DNA of 64,000 nt, taken from Bacteroidota bacterium (GTDB taxonomy: Bacteria; Bacteroidota; Bacteroidia; Bacteroidales; JAADJA01). The translations under genes were made by a program, and so were the position numbers. Below the pieces are notes generated by a model. The model was not told the DNA's origin and searched no databases. It saw only the letters and a list, made by a program, of their open reading frames with translations. Shown here piece after piece: positions 61,125-64,000 of this stretch (positions are counted from its first letter, which is position 1; each line of letters starts with the position of its first letter). The stretch lies in NCBI GenBank assembly GCA_020444515.1, contig JAHLKX010000002.1, positions 124,001 through 188,000 on the forward strand. The letters run 5' to 3'.

Positions 61125-64000
61125 TCATAAAAATAGCACTATCTGGTTTTCTTTTGGTTTCAACATGGCCATAAATCGATCGCGTGAAATCACGATGCCA
61201 CCCTCACGATATTTATTTTCCTCGCGAGTGAATTCTACACTTTGACCATTGATTGTAATCTGCTCCGGACCAAATGAACGGATCTTAATATGGTATTTAA
61301 AATTAATCGGAAAGCCAAGACAATGAATGGATACTTCTAAACCATTCATCGAAGTTGGCAGAACAGGATCAAGAATGACGCTACGGCTTTCAATTCTGAT
61401 TCCCAACAAGTTCTTGATCACCAATCCAACATAAATTCCCGGACCGCTGGAATATACTCGCCATCCACCTTTCAGGGAGTATTTTCCTTTGAGAACATCA
61501 TCATATCGTTCATCCGCTTCATACCGATTTTTAAAGGTAACATCGGAACTGCTGTAATAACAGTTGGCCTGTCGCCAGTCACCATTGGGAACCACTTCCC
61601 TGTAACCGACCGGGATGGCCTGCCGCAATGCTTTCACAAAAGCCTCTGCATGACCCAGTCGGGCAAGCAATTCAGCATATCGGATGTGCTCATGCACATA
61701 CATCAGCCCGATTTCGCGACCAAAGAAGGTGCTGCTTTCGGCCCGTTGGAAGATCTCCTGTATGCCGCCCCTGTATTTCAGCGGTTTGTCCATCAGCCTT
61801 GCTCCGTCCGGTCCTTTCAGGTGTTCTTCGATCAGGGTATGGTGTTCTTCAGCCTGTTCTTTGGTGAAAATGCCGCTGATGATCCCGCGCTCCATGGGTA
61901 ATAAGCTGTAATGAATTCCGGTGGTTTCATCGGTGGGATGGAGTAAAACGCTGATTGAACCGTCGTTCTCTACTTTTCCATACCCCGCTACAATGCCGTC
62001 TTTGACAAGGTGCCTGTTAAAATCGGATTTAATGTTTTCGTAGATTTTACGAAGATTTTCAGCTTTGGCTGAATCTCCGGTTATTTCATAAACTTCGCTC
62101 AATTGCCGGAAGGCCTGGTAATTCATTTCCACCGTCCAGCTTGAGATGATCCGTTGTGCCAGCTCTTTGCTCACCGGCTGCAGCGAGTCGTTCCAGTCGC
62201 CACCGCCGAATGGAACCAGCGAAGTTCCTGGGATGAACGAACCGGTGATCATATTGATCAACCTATCGATGTGCTCGCTGAGCGGTGTTTTTTCGGCAAA
62301 ATTTTTTCCCTGTTCATGGTAATAGGGCAGCACTTCCTCCAGGATGCCGGTATCACCGGTCACTTTGATGTAATCGCTCAAAGCGATGATGCACCAGTAC
62401 ATGATGTCGCCATGTGCTTCGTCAGCCCGGATGTTTTGGTAACTGTCGTGCATCCACCACTGCGGCCAGCCACCGTCGGGGTTTTGGTTTGAGAAAATGG
62501 TGCACAGCACAGTCCTTGCTTCATCATATTTTTCGAGGGTGAGCAACAGATCGACCGGTCCCTGCGACACATCTCGCGTTCCCCAGGCCGCACCACCAAA
62601 TTGTTCCAGTCCGTAAGGTGTCAGGTAATGGATAAGTGCATCAAGTCCATACCAGGGGAGGATCTCTCGGATAGCGACCAGGTCTTTTTGTTTGGAGTGA
62701 ATGTTGATGTTCAGGCTCAAATCACGCCAATCCAATAGAGCTGCTTCCTGATCGGAAAACCGGCCTTTCTCAGGATCGTCAATTTTGACAGGTGCTGCCG
62801 GCGATTTCACCTCACCGATGATGCTCATGCAAAATTCAGCCGTTTCATCCACAGCAATCACAGAAAGCGGGCTGCCGGGGTGTTGATCGTCTTTAAAAAG
62901 GATTTTTTCATCATTAAAGCTAAAAGCAGTATCTATGGATTGCACCTCAAACCGGAATTGTGCTTCGGGAAATTTCCTTGCGATCATGCTGTCGGCAGCA
63001 GGTTTAAAAACCATTTCTTCCCTGGATTTCCCAGGAAAAGGTTTCCAGTTATTGGTATTGTCAAACTGATGTGAGATCAGCAATTTTACGGGCTGCCCAT
63101 CCAATACCTTAAAATCAAGATTGACACGGGGTTCATTTTTTGAAGTCCACGAAACCACCTGGAAAAAGCGGTCCACCGTTTTGTAGATCCATCGACAATG
63201 GTTCAATCCCATTTCAAAAGCGGAAGGAACACCGAGCAAATATTTTTTCCCGTCGATCTCCACAAAGATGCGCTGTCCCGTATCCTTCGATTGATTGAAC
63301 TGACTGGTGCAAATGGATAGCAGCACATTGAAATTGGTGTTGCCCTGCGTGATGTGGGAATTAAAAACACCAAAGGCAAAGGCGGTGGTCGACATGATGT
63401 TCTCATCCGGTATCAGTCGGGTATTGGCCTGCATGATGTGGGCGTGGGGCCGGTCGGTTTTTAACTCTTTCGCACGAAGCACTATGTGGTTGTTTTTTCC
63501 GGTGAAAAAGGAAAGGATTGTGTCATCGTCCTTTTCAACGTGCCGGCGGTCTTCTCCGAAAAACCGGACAAGCTCCGATTCATTTAAATCTTCGGATTGC
63601 AGTAAAGGAACGGTATTGAATATGTTTTTCGATGCTTCGGTAAAACCATCTTCACTTTCATCAATCTGAAGTTGAAATTCTTTTATTAAGTCAGGCAATT
63701 TCTCCAGATCTTTTTCCGAGGTAGCTTCCGGATGATCGGGCAGGTAAGATGCCACGAATGCACGAATGGTTTTTTCTCCGTTGGTGAGGGTGAAAGGTTT
63801 TTCCTGTAGCGCTAATACGGATGATTCGCCGGCAAATTCTCCTCCGAGGTTTTTGGAAAGGAGGGCCTCGGGAATTCCGGTTTCGCGGTAGGTCTTTCCG
63901 AAGAACAGCATCCCGTCGGTGCTGCCCGATGCAGCGCCGTTTTTGGAAGCCAGCATTAACCAGGGATGACCGGTGGATTCCTTCATGTTCTGCCTGCAGC
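61125..64000 (-). CDS. GH94-type glycoside phosphorylase (5' end outside window)
   Basis: The frame is open from the window edge, so the N-terminus is missing; 953 residues can be counted from the first visible Met, with four more codons before it. The catalytic Asp lies in GGGDWNDSLQPV (Asp600 by that numbering), and WGTRDVSQGP and GGIQEIFQRAES are also family positions. GH94 enzymes phosphorolyse beta-glucosides (cellobiose, cellodextrins, chitobiose, beta-1,2-glucan), conserving energy as glucose 1-phosphate. The subfamily cannot be set from this part. It is followed by a GH3 beta-glucosidase. Confidence 0.87.
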   Translation of the reverse strand, partial: CRQNMKESTGHPWLMLASKNGAASGSTDGMLFFGKTYRETGIPEALLSKNLGGEFAGESSVLALQEKPFTLTNGEKTIRAFVASYLPDHPEATSEKDLEKLPDLIKEFQLQIDESEDGFTEASKNIFNTVPLLQSEDLNESELVRFFGEDRRHVEKDDDTILSFFTGKNNHIVLRAKELKTDRPHAHIMQANTRLIPDENIMSTTAFAFGVFNSHITQGNTNFNVLLSICTSQFNQSKDTGQRIFVEIDGKKYLLGVPSAFEMGLNHCRWIYKTVDRFFQVVSWTSKNEPRVNLDFKVLDGQPVKLLISHQFDNTNNWKPFPGKSREEMVFKPAADSMIARKFPEAQFRFEVQSIDTAFSFNDEKILFKDDQHPGSPLSVIAVDETAEFCMSIIGEVKSPAAPVKIDDPEKGRFSDQEAALLDWRDLSLNINIHSKQKDLVAIREILPWYGLDALIHYLTPYGLEQFGGAAWGTRDVSQGPVDLLLTLEKYDEARTVLCTIFSNQNPDGGWPQWWMHDSYQNIRADEAHGDIMYWCIIALSDYIKVTGDTGILEEVLPYYHEQGKNFAEKTPLSEHIDRLINMITGSFIPGTSLVPFGGGDWNDSLQPVSKELAQRIISSWTVEMNYQAFRQLSEVYEITGDSAKAENLRKIYENIKSDFNRHLVKDGIVAGYGKVENDGSISVLLHPTDETTGIHYSLLPMERGIISGIFTKEQAEEHHTLIEEHLKGPDGARLMDKPLKYRGGIQEIFQRAESSTFFGREIGLMYVHEHIRYAELLARLGHAEAFVKALRQAIPVGYREVVPNGDWRQANCYYSSSDVTFKNRYEADERYDDVLKGKYSLKGGWRVYSSGPGIYVGLVIKNLLGIRIESRSVILDPVLPTSMNGLEVSIHCLGFPINFKYHIKIRSFGPEQITINGQSVEFTREENKYREGGIVISRDRFMAMLKPKENQIVLFL

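Noticed and set aside
1..64000. Prophage, insertion sequence, integron, CRISPR or rRNA
   Set aside because: I saw no integrase, transposase, terminal inverted repeats, regular short repeats or rRNA sequence in the window.

Overview
The window reads as a chromosomal segment of a member of the Bacteroidota, probably a free-living or marine/sediment Bacteroidales-like lineage. The signs are: start codons without purine-rich Shine-Dalgarno sequences; several exact matches to the Bacteroidota promoter (TTG, about 19-21 bases, TAnnTTTG); and families typical of the phylum (DUF3570/DUF4266, FISUMP paralogous domain, DUF3127, GEVED repeats, a GTPase-degenerate EF-G paralogue, TPR-LuxR regulators). 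I see no prophage, insertion sequence, integrase, rRNA or CRISPR array. One tRNA (Asn-GUU) is present. Most genes are single-copy housekeeping, metabolic or envelope genes.

Layout. 1-4 kb: an envelope operon (66-residue LuxR-type HTH protein, OmpA-family protein, ankyrin protein) beside a TPR-LuxR regulator, with a perfect inverted repeat in the shared intergenic region. 4-6.4 kb: a class A penicillin-binding protein. 6.4-9.4 kb: a thioredoxin-fold / ApbE flavin transferase / DUF4266 / DUF3570 operon. 9.5-15.9 kb: Rossmann-fold oxidoreductases, a beta-carbonic anhydrase, a rubredoxin-like/DUF2231 membrane protein, a TetR-SDR pair with likely operators, and a sulfatase. 15.9-18 kb: a two-gene ergothioneine operon (egtB-egtD). 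18.2-25.8 kb: one 2539-residue secreted protein combining a subtilase, a BNR propeller, six GEVED domains, a 1089-bp tandem duplication and a dockerin-like C-terminus. 26-33.7 kb: small membrane protein, trypsin-like protease, lipoprotein, SDR + DUF1295 pair, Tricorn-type protease. 33.7-37.7 kb: a gene-poor stretch with a FISUMP protein, a TonB-C-like secreted protein and possible gene remnants.

37.7-40.3 kb is a compact sulfur-handling operon (TusA-like, DsrE-like, TusA-OsmC fusion, MetE-like). Its last gene carries an in-frame TGA where homologues, as I remember them, have cysteine. 40.4-43.9 kb: tRNA-Asn, a PfkB-family kinase and the EF-G2-like factor, with divergent tRNA and kinase promoters back to back. 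44-51 kb: DUF481 barrel, two flavodoxin-fold proteins with a methyltransferase, DUF3127, the tRNA methylthiotransferases MtaB and MiaB, and a ferredoxin-NADP reductase-like flavoprotein.

51.1-58.7 kb is the most novel-looking part: a tight five-gene operon encoding a fold-type II PLP enzyme, a DUF1611/DgcN-like P-loop protein, a fusion of a PP-loop ATPase (MurL/QueC-like, with four cysteines) to a creatininase-family amidohydrolase, an enolase-superfamily dipeptide epimerase/DgcA-like racemase, and an aldehyde:ferredoxin oxidoreductase-family protein. The DUF1611-epimerase pairing recalls the DgcN-DgcA route for D-glutamate, so I infer a pathway for D-/L-glutamate or a glutamyl conjugate with additional, undescribed chemistry. 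The window ends with a GH94-type phosphorylase (5' end outside the window) and a GH3 beta-glucosidase, probably co-transcribed for beta-glucan oligosaccharide use.
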